Below are positions 37,618 to 49,999 of a DNA stretch of 64,000 nucleotides, one piece after another. Both the position numbers and the translations under genes were made by a program. How positions within the stretch are numbered: the stretch's first letter is position 1; each line of letters starts with the position of its first letter. The stretch is taken from positions 558,001-622,000 of the forward strand of contig NW_019028988.1 of the NCBI RefSeq assembly GCF_002105155.1, given 5' to 3'. Origin of the DNA: Lobosporangium transversale (taxonomy: Eukaryota; Mortierellomycota; Mortierellomycetes; Mortierellales; Mortierellaceae). Under the pieces are notes generated by a model. That model had not been told where the DNA came from. It ran no database searches and saw only the letters and a list, made by a program, of their open reading frames with translations.

Positions 37618-38618
37618 ATGGACACGAACATTTACAAGGTATTTCGCATTTGTTGCATCAGCAGCAAAACCTATTGACAGTTGTGATTTAGTGGATATCA
37701 TGGTTATGGTGTTCCGTAGTAAATCATTTCCAGCAAAAGAGTCTATTTGCTGCTTATTGTTGAGGGTTTAGCGAGAGTGGATAGGGTAATTGCTGAAGAG
37801 GGATCCTTTCGAAAACGAGTATGGTATTGGAGAAAATTAGGTGAAAGAATGAAAGAAGGGACGAAGTTGTTACATATTACATGTAGATCTTTAACTTGAT
37901 GCCAGGTCTCTGAATGTTCGATTGTTCAGTATCCTGTGCGCTCGTTTGGTTAGGGGTAACACTCTTTTGCGTTGGTTCCTGCAACACATTATGATAATGC
38001 CTGTTTACATGCCCATGCTCTCTGTTGCACGCCATGTCACCAAGGGCTTTGCTTTGAACTGATGACCTCTCACATCCCCCCTATTTTTAAAAGACTGCCT
38101 CAGATATTCATGTCACAAAAGCTTAGTTTATGCGACTCTACTAAATTGCATTAGAAACAAAAAGGCTAATATGCTTAACAGGAGCTGCCAGGTGAAAGAG
38201 GAAACTAGGGCCTCTCTTTTCTTATACCCATCCCCATGCTCCTTATCCCCTCACTTCATTATTTATGCTGCAAAACATCCACCAAGGTGCAAAAGTAACA
38301 GCTTTGGATTTTCAGCTTATATATCACTCGTATTTTAGTCATGCAGCCTATTTTATTATCAGTTGAAATCTAGAAGAGGCTTCTTTTCGGTTGTTGTTTT
38401 TTGCAGCCATCTTTACGGTTCTTTTTATGCTTTGTACTTGAGTCTCAGAAGCTGGTGTGCTTTGGCGTCCATTTTCTGCGGTATACGACAGGTTATTAGG
38501 GATCCTTTCGCCCGTGACCGCTGTACGACCCTGTCGCCACATCAAGTCACTTTTTAATAGACTAGCGATCTTTTTTGACGTCAATTTTCTCTTATTCATA
38601 CACAAGCAATTTTTCGCA
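37618..38618. other. Divergent promoter region (TMEM198-like and TYW4)
   Basis: One kilobase between two divergent start codons. No gene was seen. A tRNA-like stretch near 37945 was checked and rejected. Confidence 0.6.
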
Positions 38619-41329
38619 ATGGGAGACCCAGCTGCTGATCTCGCTGTTCAGGGTGTGTGGTCAAAACGATTAGACATGGAGATTCAATTTCAAAGATGAG
38701 TAATGCTGATTGCGTTAATTCCACATATAAAAAAATATATATATATATCGTATTCTCCAGGTACGAACACATCTAGTATAACATCGAAGCGAAGCTTGGA
38801 GCGCTTGGGGTATTTGCAACCATGCCATGTCGAAGGAGCCACGGAAAAGGATTCGCCATTAATGCTAAAATATGTGGTTCAAAAGCCCAGTCGGCGTTCG
38901 CCTGTCATCAACCGCTCTTATTACTACCGTACAGAAACCATACGTTTGTTGGTCGAAGGTTGGATCCAAGAATGTGAGACGCTTGGAATGGATAATTGCG
39001 CCGTAATTAGTCTGGGATGTGGATTGTAAGAATGAATTTTGGTTGTGGCTCTTTTCAATCTGTAATTCTGTTTGATCTACACCTCTCTTTCCTTCTCCAT
39101 GAATGTGTCTATTGAAGGCTACTAGTATTAAATCAACAAGTTGTTTATCTTTTTTATTTTTACTTTTTAGCGATCCAACGTTTTTCCGGCTAAAATTATT
39201 ACAAGAGAGGAGAGAAACCAGGACAAAGCTCAAATATATTGACATTGACTACCCTACGCTCATCATGGAGCGACTCTACATGGTTAGGAATCAGGAAAAG
39301 CTATTTGATCTTCTTCCTGAGAATCCGTCAAAGGACGATGTGGCAGAGTTCGTCTCGGATACATATTCATGTCTTGGCGTTGACTTGAGGAACCTAAATG
39401 AATTGGAGAAGAGGCTTGAAGAAGCAGGTATCACCAAGAAAGGAGGACAGCAACAGACGCGGATGCCCATTCTTGTGGTCTCTGAAGTCGTTCTGGCATA
39501 TCTTGAAGCCGAAGAATCAGATGCTGTCATCAAATTTTTCGCCGACTTCCCTGAAGGTTCGACACAAGAGAAGGGCGTAGTACATCATGACTTTTCATAT
39601 CTGAGTGGCTCTTTAAGTGGACTGTTAATCACTATTTTTTTCCTTTATGATAGCAACTTTTGTCCTGCACGAGCAATGTATCCCAACATTCGATGTAGAT
39701 GAACAAGGGAATGAAAACTTACATCCCTTCGCATTGACGATGTTTCGGCACTTTGAAAGGACCATGACACCTCTCAAGACACTTCGTGAGTATATGAGCA
39801 TTGAGGATCAGCGCGACCGATTCCAAGAGTTGGGGTGGCCCAATTGCGAAATCATGAATATGAACCTGATGGCCGATTTACTTGTTACGCCCAATGAGTC
39901 CGACCATCTCAGGATATCTCAACTGGAGCCTTTTGATGAATACGATGAACAACATTGGATCGGATCTTATTATTTTACTGCCGTCGCCTCAACGGGCCCA
40001 AAGGAGGGTGTATCCGTCCCGACTCGGAGTCCTGATGTCCTTCGAGGCATTGGATTGAGTGCAAAGCTTCAGCACGCTTTGTTTATGACTGAGACTCCTA
40101 TGGATAAATCGAGCTACATCAGTATTGACCATAAGTCAGCATCTGCGTCCTCTTCACAACGTTCGATCGTGGGAAGTATCAAATGGGCAGGAGAAGTTCT
40201 GTTCCCAGGTTTGGACATTAACCGAAAGGGCCATTCGCTTACTATCTTGGGGGACTATGCATATGCTTTTGGAGGCTTTGGTCTTGATGCTTCAGATGGT
40301 CTAGAAGATCAGAGGATTTTCCGCGCTCGGTCGCAACAAACACGGCTAGCCACCATGTTACGGATCAATCTGCAAGATGGAACCTCACAGATGTTACCCC
40401 GTGATGACGACGAACCTGCACCTCGTATGCACCATTCTGCTGTGTCAACGCTGAATGGCTCTACGATATACATGTACGGTGGCAGAGACGGTCCCACGAA
40501 GGTGCATAACGATGTTTGGAGATTCACTCCAGAAAATGGATGGGACCCCATATGGCGCGCCAGAGTGAACCCTATGAGTAACCATCGGGCCCCAAGCGGG
40601 CTCTTTAAGCATACTGCCAATATGATGGTAATTGATGATAAAGAGATGATGGTCGTTTATGGAGGAAGAAATGGAGCTGGAGAAGCTAATGAGACGATCT
40701 GGGCGTTTGTTATTCCGGATAATCAATGGGTGCCATTTATGTGGCGCAGTTCAGAACGGCAGCCAAAATACAAAGGGATCTTTTCACATAGCAGTGTTGT
40801 TGTCAAAGATGAAGACCAGAGGAATGTATTGCTTGTTATTGGGGGGATTCATGGGAAAGATGAAAAGGTTCTTAATTCTGTTACAAGGGTTACGATGGGG
40901 AGAACACTGAATATAGATGAAAACACAGTGCTACATTGGGCAGAAGCTGATGAGATAAGCTTACAAGAGATAAACGACAACAGTAGCGCAGGTAGAAGTA
41001 GTAATAGCGGTGACCATGCTCATGTTCATTCATTATTCAAGCCGAGGTTCGGCCACACGAGTGTGGCTGTTGATGAAGATCGAATCTTGGTCATTGGAGG
41101 AGTCTCATCTCCAGGTCTATTGTTATGGCAAGAGACCGTCGTGGAGATCCGACTAAAGGCTCGTACGTTCCAATATCTACGTCCTTCATCATTTCGAGAA
41201 CTGGTGATGGTAAACCACGCCACTGTATTGGATAACAGCCGAAACCGGATCATTGGTATTGGTGGAGGAGGAACATGTTTTGGTTTTGGGGCGTGGTGGG
41301 ATGCTGTGGGATGGGCTCTAAAGCTTTAG
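38619..41329 (+). CDS. TYW4: tRNA wybutosine-synthesizing protein 4 (methyltransferase plus Kelch)
   Basis: Final enzyme of wybutosine synthesis on G37 of tRNA-Phe: SAM-dependent methylation and methoxycarbonylation of the side chain. It is a relative of leucine carboxyl methyltransferase (yeast Ppm2, human LCMT2). Exons are 38619-38652, 38761-39025, 39171-39556 and 39654-41329; all phases agree and give 786 aa. The N-terminal half has TNTSSITSKRSLERLGYL, RSYYYRTETIRLLVEGW, the SAM site AVISLGCGFDPTFFRLKLLQ (Gly97-Phe100, created by splicing), YIDIDYPTLIMER, ILVVSEVVLAYL and ATFVLHEQ. The C-terminal half has Kelch repeats (GHSLTILGDYAYAFGGFG, MHHSAVSTLNGSTIYMYGGR, HVHSLFKPRFGHTSVAVDED). The donor at exon 3 (GTTCGA) is unusual but gives the conserved ATFVLHEQ. 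I see no JmjC domain at the C-terminus. Confidence 0.93.
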
Positions 41330-42287
41330 ATGTCTCTGTCTACCGCGTATTATAAACCTATAAAAAAATAAATAAATAAATAAATATTGAAGTCTTGCAT
41401 AGAAATTCGAGTAGAAACGCGACTGCGCAGCAGAGAGAAGAATCTCCTACTCTTTATTCTCGGTACGCATAATCCATATCGCGTCTTTAAATGCACGGAT
41501 AAGCGTTTTTATATCCGCGCGTCGGAAGCCATGGCGCTGCCACGCTGATCAACAGGAAACGGCGGCGGCAGAGCGGAAGTACCATTAAGCGGATCTTTAA
41601 GTAAAAAAATTCAGCCAATCTTTAATAGCAATAAGATATTTTAGGTTCACTTCTGTTGGTGTACAGAAATTGATCCATCCATCACAATGAAACTGTTTCT
41701 TCCCCTGGAGGAATAAATAACCCAGAAAAGAGGTTGTTTGCCTTCGTAAGTTAGAGCCTGAAGCTTAGGATAAACTGCGCACGGATAAAATAAAGGGCCA
41801 TAGACCCCTTGGAAGAGTATTGTTGGCGCAATTATGCCCGACTTACAATCAGTGATCCTCGCCGCTTATTTAAATTGTATAAAAAAATATATTGCGCTTT
41901 GAATGACATGAAATGAAGCCATGATGCATGACCCCCTTCTTTGTACGCATGCATACTCCGCAACTTCATGGGCGCTCGCTACCATCTTTGCTTTTTTTTT
42001 TTTTTTTTTTTTGAGAGTAAATACCCTCATAGCTTTTGGCTTCATACTGAAAGCTTGTCACAGATATGACATAGTGATACTGCTTTGAAATATCAAGCAG
42101 ACGATGTAATGTGTATTTTATCAATGAAGGAGCTCTGGTATAAAAAGCGATCATCAATACAGAGAAAATCGAAAAAAAAAAAAAAAAAAAAAAAGTGTAC
42201 ACGCATCTTAACACCACTTCCATTAGCTTTCAACATCTATAAACTTGCATCTTTCTCCATATAAACAGGGGCCACTAAAAAACCGCC
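41330..42287. other. Spacer between TYW4 and the FAD monooxygenase
   Basis: Includes an AAAT microsatellite at 41363-41386 and T and A tracts near 41992 and 42173. The segment just before 42288 should hold the monooxygenase promoter. No gene was seen. Confidence 0.65.
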
Positions 42288-44673
42288 ATGTTATCCCTAA
42301 ACACCTCATCCTCTACCTTCACTCAGCCTAGCACCCCAGTTTTGATCGTTGGTGCTGGCCCTACAGGTATTTTTGCAGGTCTTCTTCTAACCAAAATGGG
42401 CATTCCACATCGCTTGATCGAGCGTCAACACGAAGTCTCCAAGCTATCCAAGTCTCTGGTGATCCATGCACGCACTCTTGAGATCTTCCATATGCTTAGC
42501 CACGATCACAGCCATAATCTTCCCAAGATCGACCTCATCAACAAATTCATGAACTCGGGCACATTTTTGGCTGACTTCCATTGCTACCTTGGTACCAAAC
42601 TCTTCTCAACCATCCCAATGCTGAGAAACTCCGAGTCCCATTTCACTGAAGCCCTCCTTATTGAGCAATCCAAGACTGTTACCATTTTGACCGAAGAATA
42701 TGAAAAACTTGGTGGACAAATCGAACGTGGATGGGAATTAATGGATACTAGAGTAATAGAAGAGGGAAAGGGGGAGGAAAGCTTTGGGGTATCTAATCCT
42801 CAGAAGGGGAAAACGTTTGTAGAAACCACAATCCGACGTGTCAAAGCCGGCGTCAACATTCGCTCGAATGAGAGCAAAGTCTTGGGAGCCATTGAACTAG
42901 AGGCTGACCTAAAGGATAAAGAATATGATTACGAAGTGGTCCGATCTGAATATTTGATTGCATCCGATGGGGGTAAATCTACGGTCCGCCATAAGCTGAA
43001 CATCGCTTTTCCAGGTCGGACCCTTGGCAAGAATATAATCATTTACGACGGGCAAGTAACAGCGAACATTCCTGTGGACAAAATTTTGTAAGTGTTTCCT
43101 TATGGACCGTATTCATATCGTTTCACATGTTGCAACATTTCTCGACAGAGTGAGCTTTAGCAATAAAATAACATGCAGCCTTTTTTAATTTACGCACGGT
43201 AGAATCCTTATTGGGGACAGCGGACGTACCGCAATATCATTTCCTTTGGGTGATAATCGTATCCGTCTGATGCTTGACTGTGGTGACATTGCCCCTGGCA
43301 ATGATAAAATCCAGGAGGCGGAAGAGCTCACAATCCCTAAATTCCAGAAGATTCTGGACGAGGCCATTTCCCCAGCCAAAATGCAGATCCTCGACTGTAA
43401 ATGGTTGACCTATTACCGCGTCAATGAGCGCCTTGCAGACCGATACTCAGATAAGGGACGGATCTTCCTGTGTGGAGATGCTGCTCACGTTCACTCGCCT
43501 GCTGGCGGTCAAGGTACCACAATCTTGTTTCGTCTCGAGGAGGAAAAAAAAAAAAGTTGATCCAATTTCACGTTTTCTAGATTGTACTAAAACATACTCT
43601 TCTCTTGCATGAATAAATAACAAAGGATTAAACATGGGGCTTCAGGATGCGTTTAACTTGACTTGGAAAATGTCGCTTGTGCTCAAGGGCTCTGCTCCCG
43701 GATCCATCCTCGACACATATGAAGCTGAACATTCCGAAGTCGCTCGAAATATCGTTAAGCTTTCGGCTGGTCTCTTTGGCGGCGTCATAGCGGAAGGCTT
43801 TTGGCAGAAGCTGCTAAAGCGATTTGCGCTCCTAACAGCGCCCTATATCCTGCCCCGTATACCGCAAGGTCCACCTATGTGCATGGTAAAAAAAAAAAAA
43901 AGTAACAAACAGTAACATACACACTTCTCTTTTAAACAACTTGTTCCTAACTTGGAACTATTATTTCCCTTTAGCTTCGAATTCGATACCGCGAGAATAA
44001 TATCAATAGGAGGTGTCCCACACAATCAGCCCCGGCAGAGGAGTTCCAAGTCGGGGTTCGTGCTCGCGATGGTGCCCTATCGATTATTTGTACCGAAAAT
44101 CTCAGGGACGTCAATGAACAACAGCATCTGCGTCTACATGATCTCCTGATCGGCCCAGGCATTTTCCATATCCTTGTCTTCACATCCGATATGCTGGCTA
44201 AGGACATCGCTACTGACCTCAAAGATATCCGCACAACCGTTGCTTATAATCTTTCTAAAAACATTGAGACCTCTCTTGCTACTTGGGGAGTCAACTGGGA
44301 ACAGACACAGAACAACACGGGCGACGATGCAAAGAATAAGTACCGCAGAAATAGCAATACGGGCCAATCCAAAATGTTCATGATTCATGTAATCACCGCA
44401 CCCATTTCCCAACCCGATTTCGAAACGCTCTCGGTCTTGACAAATAAGTCTTTTGGAGCCGGTAAACTGTATCTAGATGAGGACGCCGCCCTACTACATC
44501 GACGGTATGGTATCCCCACAAGAGGTGGACCAGGCTCCATTGTATTATTACGCCCGGATTCATATATTGCTTACAGAGTCCAAGGCGTAAGTGATTCCGC
44601 ATGGATGGATGTAGATAAGTATCTGAACTCAATCTTGATTCTCCCGTCTAAAAATGTGGAATTAAGGCTGTAA
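42288..44673 (+). CDS. FAD-dependent monooxygenase, phenol hydroxylase-like
   Basis: Flavoprotein of the class A aromatic hydroxylase family (phenol 2-monooxygenase/pentachlorophenol monooxygenase type), 689 aa. Exons are 42288-43087, 43203-43513, 43626-43885 and 43975-44673; phases 2, 1 and 0 match. Seen in order: the dinucleotide-binding GAGPTG (22-27) in VLIVGAGPTGIFAGLLLTKM, RxxE-like LIERQ, the DG motif YLIASDGGKSTVRHKL (Asp227) and the GD motif IFLCGDAAHVHSPAGGQG (358-359) running across the intron into LNMGLQDAFNLTWK. The last exon resembles the thioredoxin-like C-terminal domain of phenol hydroxylases. The substrate is unknown: an aromatic catabolic or secondary metabolic role is possible, but no pathway partners are adjacent. 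The ATG follows a TATAAA stretch at 42235-42265 and an A/C-rich leader. Confidence 0.88.
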
Positions 44674-45699
44674 AGCATACATATAAAAAAAAAAAATACA
44701 AAAAGCATATTTTTTTGCCTATATCTTTTAATGTCAATGTACATGGTGAGAATACGACAGTTTACGAAAGAGAAATTAGAAAAGTAAATGCCTGATAGCT
44801 TTACACTTGACGTTCTCTTGAAGTGTTGTCGGATATCATGACTCGATTGTAAAAAACATTTGTCTATTTTGTTATGAACATCACGCGCGCGTCATCCATG
44901 AAATTGAGGAATGCGCCCCCAATTCCGCGTGGTCTGAAGACCCCAAAACTTGATTTACAGCAGAAATGTGTGTAATACAAAATACAAAATCGACATACCC
45001 TAATGCGCAGCTCTTTGCGTATCTTTACTCATGCCATTTAGGACAGTGGTTTTCCTTTTTTTTTAACGTCTTAGCTTCGCCTTCGTGGATGTTTCAAAAT
45101 ACCTGTAAAACATATTGACTAATAGGGTTAAGATCACTAGTAGGGTCAGAAAGAACTCTTTACTCCTTTCCTATCGTTTCACATACATATGCATAATTTT
45201 CATCGACTTATTACTACAATTTCCTGATAGAAAATATGCCACAAAATTAAAACTTTGTTTCTTTGGAACAGAAAAGGGTACAGCCTTGCAACAATAGCCT
45301 TTCTCTATTCATTTTTGCGGATAAAGTAACCCGCGTGACTAAAGATCAAACGTCGTCGACTACTGTTACGCTAATTATATACGCTCCATCTCTTCGATCT
45401 CGGAAAAAAAAAAATAAGTGCAATGACGCACAAAGACTTGGAATAGACAGATACCTTTTTAGCGACACAGCTCTCTCTTTCCTTAGTGCCTTGGTTGTGC
45501 CGCTCATTCACCTTTCCTCTCACATATTGACATTCCTACTAAAATTACGTGGCAAAGTGGCAGTGTCCAGCATATCCCATGTAAAGTTCGACAAAAGGGG
45601 GTATAAAAATGGGCCTTCCCAACACTTTCCATCTCTCCTTCTTTCCAAAAAAAAAAAAAAAAATTCAAGCCATTATCGGAACAGAACCTATTCAAGACG
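44674..45699. other. Spacer of 1.0 kb
   Basis: Lies between the monooxygenase and the low-complexity protein gene, with A tracts near 44685 and 45646. The last 100 bases (GTATAAAAATGG near 45600, CT-rich start) look like a promoter. No gene was recognised. Confidence 0.6.
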
Positions 45700-46644
45700 A
45701 TGAATGAAAGAACAGATACAACGATAACTCCCCAGGATCAACACATGATGGAATACACACTCTCCATGACAACAATCAGTAGTAGCACTATCACTTTAAG
45801 TACGACTACTACTCACAATTCTGGAAATAATGACACTACAATGACAATTGATACCTGTGAAGATCCTCTCATGATGCAGTACGCCATGTCTATATCCTTG
45901 ACCAACGACAACAAGGACAACAACAGCAGCAGTATTATCGACACCAATGGTCCCGACGGTCAAATCCAAATCTTAGATCAGGATCAAAGTCAAAATCGCT
46001 CACACAGTTTTTCACCTCAAGAGCTCTCTGACAAACTAAACCGCATCAAACAACAACAACAACAGCTTCCAACCCTTCTTCATTGTCCCACATCTCACAC
46101 CAATGGATCTGGAGCGCTGCCGAAAGTACTCTGCCCCAGCGGCACCGTAGTGACTAATACTTCTCGGCTATACGCACATTCTCGATCACAGTCCCGAACT
46201 CACTCTCGAACCCAATCCTGTAATCATTCCCGTAGTGCATCTAAGGACAAATCATCTTCTCCTTCTCATCGACATTCCCGCAGTCCTTCTTGTGACCGTG
46301 ATGTAACAGATTCAAAGAGCTCTTGCAACAAATGTTCGACTGCGACGGCCACACATACACTTTCCATCGATACTAACCAAAAGACCCCTTCAAGGCCGCG
46401 TACACCTCAGCAAGCACTCCAGGAGATTTTAGAGCATATCAACCTACGTCAAAACCATCATCATCATCACCAGCACTCTGGTCACTGTCATAATCAGTAC
46501 GATAAGGAAAGAGACAGTCAAGATCTGGATTCAACGAACATACGGAGACTTCATCGCCATAAACTGAACCCAGATCTACTCAAGGACCAAAATCTTACAC
46601 TCAAACAAGCACATGGGCAGGCAAACCTGCGGCACAGCGAGTAA
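45700..46644 (+). CDS. Hypothetical low-complexity protein, single exon
   Basis: A 314-aa open frame with no recognised domain. It is Ser-, Thr-, Asn-, Gln- and His-rich. A short motif occurs twice, MMEYTLSMTTISSS (about residues 16-29) and MMQYAMSISLTNDN, which suggests a conserved interaction motif. The middle has many Arg/Ser dipeptides (SRSQSRTHSRTQ, SHRHSRSPS) as in RS proteins. A weakly helical C-terminal segment is ALQEILEHINL, followed by a His6-like stretch and a basic end. A TATA-like GTATAAAA lies about 100 bases upstream of the ATG. Length, internal repeat and promoter context favour a real gene; the function is unknown. Confidence 0.7.
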   Translation: MNERTDTTITPQDQHMMEYTLSMTTISSSTITLSTTTTHNSGNNDTTMTIDTCEDPLMMQYAMSISLTNDNKDNNSSSIIDTNGPDGQIQILDQDQSQNRSHSFSPQELSDKLNRIKQQQQQLPTLLHCPTSHTNGSGALPKVLCPSGTVVTNTSRLYAHSRSQSRTHSRTQSCNHSRSASKDKSSSPSHRHSRSPSCDRDVTDSKSSCNKCSTATATHTLSIDTNQKTPSRPRTPQQALQEILEHINLRQNHHHHHQHSGHCHNQYDKERDSQDLDSTNIRRLHRHKLNPDLLKDQNLTLKQAHGQANLRHSE

Positions 46645-47086
46645 AAAAAAAAAAAAAAAGAGCAGACATGACGATCAGATAAATTTATATTTTACTCGGT
46701 CGACACCATTGAGCCATATCGACTTCGGGTTATTGTTTGTCTACTTCTTTATTTATACAAAGCAATTCATACCGCAGTCATGATGTAACAACAGTAGAAA
46801 TAATCAACACTTACCATTAATAATAAAAATAATAAAACAATTAGTAGCAATAATATAATAATAATAATAAAATATAATAATAATACTAGAATAATATTGG
46901 CCCTGCATACATTAGCCATTTTGCACAATATTATATTTGATGTGTCGGGAAAAGTCTAGTTATTTTCTATCGTGGGAGAGCTATGCACATGTGCCCTGCT
47001 AGAAGATACCGCGGTTGTTGTCATGGTTGACGACGCTGGCATGCCAGTATTATTAAAATATAATGAAGTCAACTTACGGACTTCAT

Positions 47087-47117
<31 letters not shown>

Positions 47118-47197
47118 AAAATAAAAATAAAATAAAAAAAAGAATTAGAGGATTGATTTGTCTACATATTAGTTTTTTTTTTTTTTTTTTTTTCTTC
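46645..47197. other. Convergent 3' spacer, AT-rich
   Basis: Holds AAT-rich repeats (46821-46890) and two T tracts (47089-47110, 47173-47193). No gene was seen. Confidence 0.7.
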
Positions 47198-47946
47198 CTA
47201 AAGCCATGTTTTACCTTCCACTTCTACCAATGTGCTATCTTTGCGAGATACAATCATGTACACTTCACGATCTTCGAACCGCTTGCCCACAATCCAATGG
47301 TTGGAAGGCGACCGCGTCGTGATCTCTGAAGCACCCGGCATACTTGGTAGCGTGGACAATTTTTAAATAAGTGAAGAGAAGAATTAGGAAATGTCGATAA
47401 ACATCCTTTTCATATAACATAAGATGTATCCTTAGCTTACCGATCAAAGTCTTGTTTGATGTCTAATAATGACAATGCCATATCGGATCCAATAGTGAAT
47501 CCACCTCTGCCAGTTGTAGATCCTAACTGTACCTTGATTGCCAAATTCATTTTGTTAAAGTATACAAATCGGATCTCCTTATCGATTCCACTGCCCCCTC
47601 CACTTCCATTGCCATTATTACTTCCTGGAGAAAATGCGCCCCCTAGTGTGCGTGCTGTGATTGACTCCTTCACCATTTGTCTTGCGACTTCCTCAAGAAG
47701 CGATCGCGTGATAATGCTTTCACTGCTATTACTACTGCCGCTACCATTGGGGTCCAGTAATGGAGGGTCATAGATCATTCCCGATAGAAACTCTTCTAGC
47801 TCTCGTGTAAATTGCTCCGGATTGTCAATCAGCTGTTGCGACGCTGAATTTGCTAGAGACGCAAAAAAGCATATGTTGAGTCCACTTTTGTGCTAGTATA
47901 CGATATGTTGTAAAGGTGATCGATATTGAGGAAATAAAATAATATG

Positions 47947-47988
<42 letters not shown>

Positions 47989-49661
47989 GAAAATAAGTAT
48001 AGCAACAATTATCTCTTTTGTTTGATTACTTTACCTTGAATGTAATTCCCAAATGTTCCTCAACATCCTCACTATTAGCATCCTGCCCGTACCAAAGAGG
48101 ATTCACCTGAGCTTTGCCACCTGCCGTCAGCAGTGCCTCAGACTCCCCGGATGGTCGAGGACTTGACCCAGCGGTGTTTATATCTGGCGCTGAGAGTGTA
48201 TTTGCATTTGAACTGCCCGGGATAGTAATGCCTTCAACACTCCGAATAGATGGTGCTGGCGAGCTGACACGTGAAGCAGGACGAAGAGGCGGTGTTGAAG
48301 GCGGTGTAGTTGCTGAAGGGGATGACCGATAAAATCCAAAAATGCTGGTGTTGGACCATGATTTTCCGAATCTAAATGTGGAAGTTTGCTGAGGCGGTCA
48401 AAAGAAAATAACGAGTCGATGCATATTTGAAGAAGGAGCGATTAGAATAAGATTGATATGAAATGCTTTTTGGCTAAACGAGGATAAACCAAAATAATAA
48501 AAAAAAAGGAAAGGGCCTGTCTCTTTACCTTTCGCTTCCGTGCTTCTTCTTCTTCCCGTCGGTCTAATAATGAGCTCATGCTTGCACTATCGTATCCGGT
48601 TATTTGTAACACATGGTTCCAAACCGCTTTGAGGTCTTCATCTCGAATATCACTGGCCACCAGCTGGTCCTCGAACGTTATCATAGAATGTGTTATCAGT
48701 CCTTTATATCTCTCTCGTACACTCCTCACGATCTGATCAATATTCTGGAACCCGACTCCTGTTTTACTCAGTGGCAAATAATGAATCCCATCCAAGGCTC
48801 GTTCCAATGTCATGTCCTTCTCAAAATTCCAACCAAGGACCCAGGATTCGAAAAACTCTTCTAGTCGCCGCTGTAATGGTCTTGTATTCCCATTATGTGC
48901 TATGACGAGACTTTCCATAGTTCCATTGGCAACCTTGTACATCGCATAAGCCTGTCGAAGTAGTGCTGAAACAATTGCATCATGGATCTCATGCTCTAAA
49001 TATTCAATCACCACGCGGTACTTTCCATCAGCACCCTTAATAGATCGTCTGATTGTTCCAAGTTCTATACACTGAGTCGAACCGACACCCCAGACCGATG
49101 TAGGGACATGGTATCAAGATAAACCAGTCAGATTTAAGGTGCTTTACTGTTGTCATTTTATGGAGAGTATCTGTAGTGTGAGCCTACCAAATGCAGCCAA
49201 TATCCTGGCTCGGCTTCATAAAATACCAGTCGGTTTTTCTGAGAATGCACGTTCTCGCATGGGGCCGTGGGTGAGAATATCCTATTGCACGTTATGATCA
49301 AGGTCAAGGTCAAGGTCAAAGGTCAAAGGCTGTCAAGCGCCAGCCATCTCTTGGTTTTTTTCGTCACGAAAAATTATTTCGAAACCTTCTCATCCATTGC
49401 GCTGGGTCTTGGTTACCGTGCAAAGTTGACCAGTCCTTGTGCTAAACCAATATTTCGCATCTTCACATCCATGGACACGGTCTTTCGAGCCACATAATAG
49501 AGTAATTGTTCATGTTGTGTCTCGTCAGTAGGTCCAAATTCAGGGTTGTAGATGCAAAAGTAGCCTAAAGAAGATGAAGTGGAAGCTGGTCCTGAGGATG
49601 ATGACGATGATGAGGGTCCTACTGCAGGTTTGGGCGAGGTTGCGCCAGATGTGCCGTACAT
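47198..49661 (-). CDS. CCZ1: Vacuolar fusion protein Ccz1
   Basis: Subunit of the Mon1-Ccz1 complex, the exchange factor that activates Rab7/Ypt7 on late endosomes and vacuoles. Proposed exons on the minus strand: 49661-49417, 49281-49188, 49071-48529, 48388-48035, 47832-47441, 47342-47198; together 1773 nt, 590 aa, all in phase. The longin region has LGYFCIYNPEFGPTDETQHE, YYVARKTVSMDVKMRNIGLA and, across introns, FARIFSPTAPCENVHSQKNR and YWLHLCIELGTIRRSIKGAD. Then VIEYLEHEIHDAIVSALLRQ and ITFEDQLVASDI. The C-terminal part has EIRFVYFNKMNLA and SNHWIVGKRFEDREVYMIVS, matching the end of Ccz1. The exon 4 acceptor/exon 5 start is the least certain: the exact acceptor near 47833-47854 was chosen by phase. 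The ATG lies 256 bp from the Crypton array. Confidence 0.9.
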
Positions 49662-49916
49662 TGAGAGTGCCGCTCTAGGCTACCAAGAAAAGGTTAAAAA
49701 AAAAAAAAAAAAGTAATGAAAGAATGCAAGGCAAGAGCAAACATTTTTAGCAGCCCCAAATGTGACGCCCCGAAAACCATGTCATAATCAGGACGCGACC
49801 TTTTTTTTTCTTTTTTAGCGCACTAAACAAATGGTCACGATAATAGATATCACAGTATGGAGAAGGAAAGCATGGTTCTCAATTTCATTTATTGTCCTAC
49901 ATATTGGGTGGACAAT
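49662..49916. other. CCZ1 upstream region
   Basis: Presumed CCZ1 promoter (minus strand), ending at the left edge of the Crypton array. It holds an A tract near 49697-49712 and a 7-bp inverted repeat at the right end. Confidence 0.6.
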
Positions 49917-49924
49917 AATCTATA
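49917..49924. other. Crypton core site, left (AATCTATA)
   Basis: Eight bases identical at all three element boundaries; to the left the flank is unique sequence (GGACAAT). The exact crossover within the 8 bp cannot be told. Confidence 0.75.
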
Positions 49925-49976
49925 ATGGATTATGATGCCAAATCCAGCCCTTTTTCCATTTAAGGGTATTATGTTT

Positions 49977-49999
49977 CATGTCTGTACGTACAAGACATG
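49977..49999. repeat. Left-end inverted repeat, copy A
   Basis: Arms CATGTCT and AGACATG surround GTACGTAC, about 52 bp inside the core. In copy B it is at 54744-54766. It is a possible protein-binding site or hairpin. Confidence 0.7.

Noticed and set aside
37930..38000. tRNA-like stretch (GTTTGGTTAGGGG, then GTTGGTTCCTGC)
   Set aside because: The D-arm-like and T-arm-like pieces are too close together, there is no anticodon stem, and no pairing acceptor stem could be formed.
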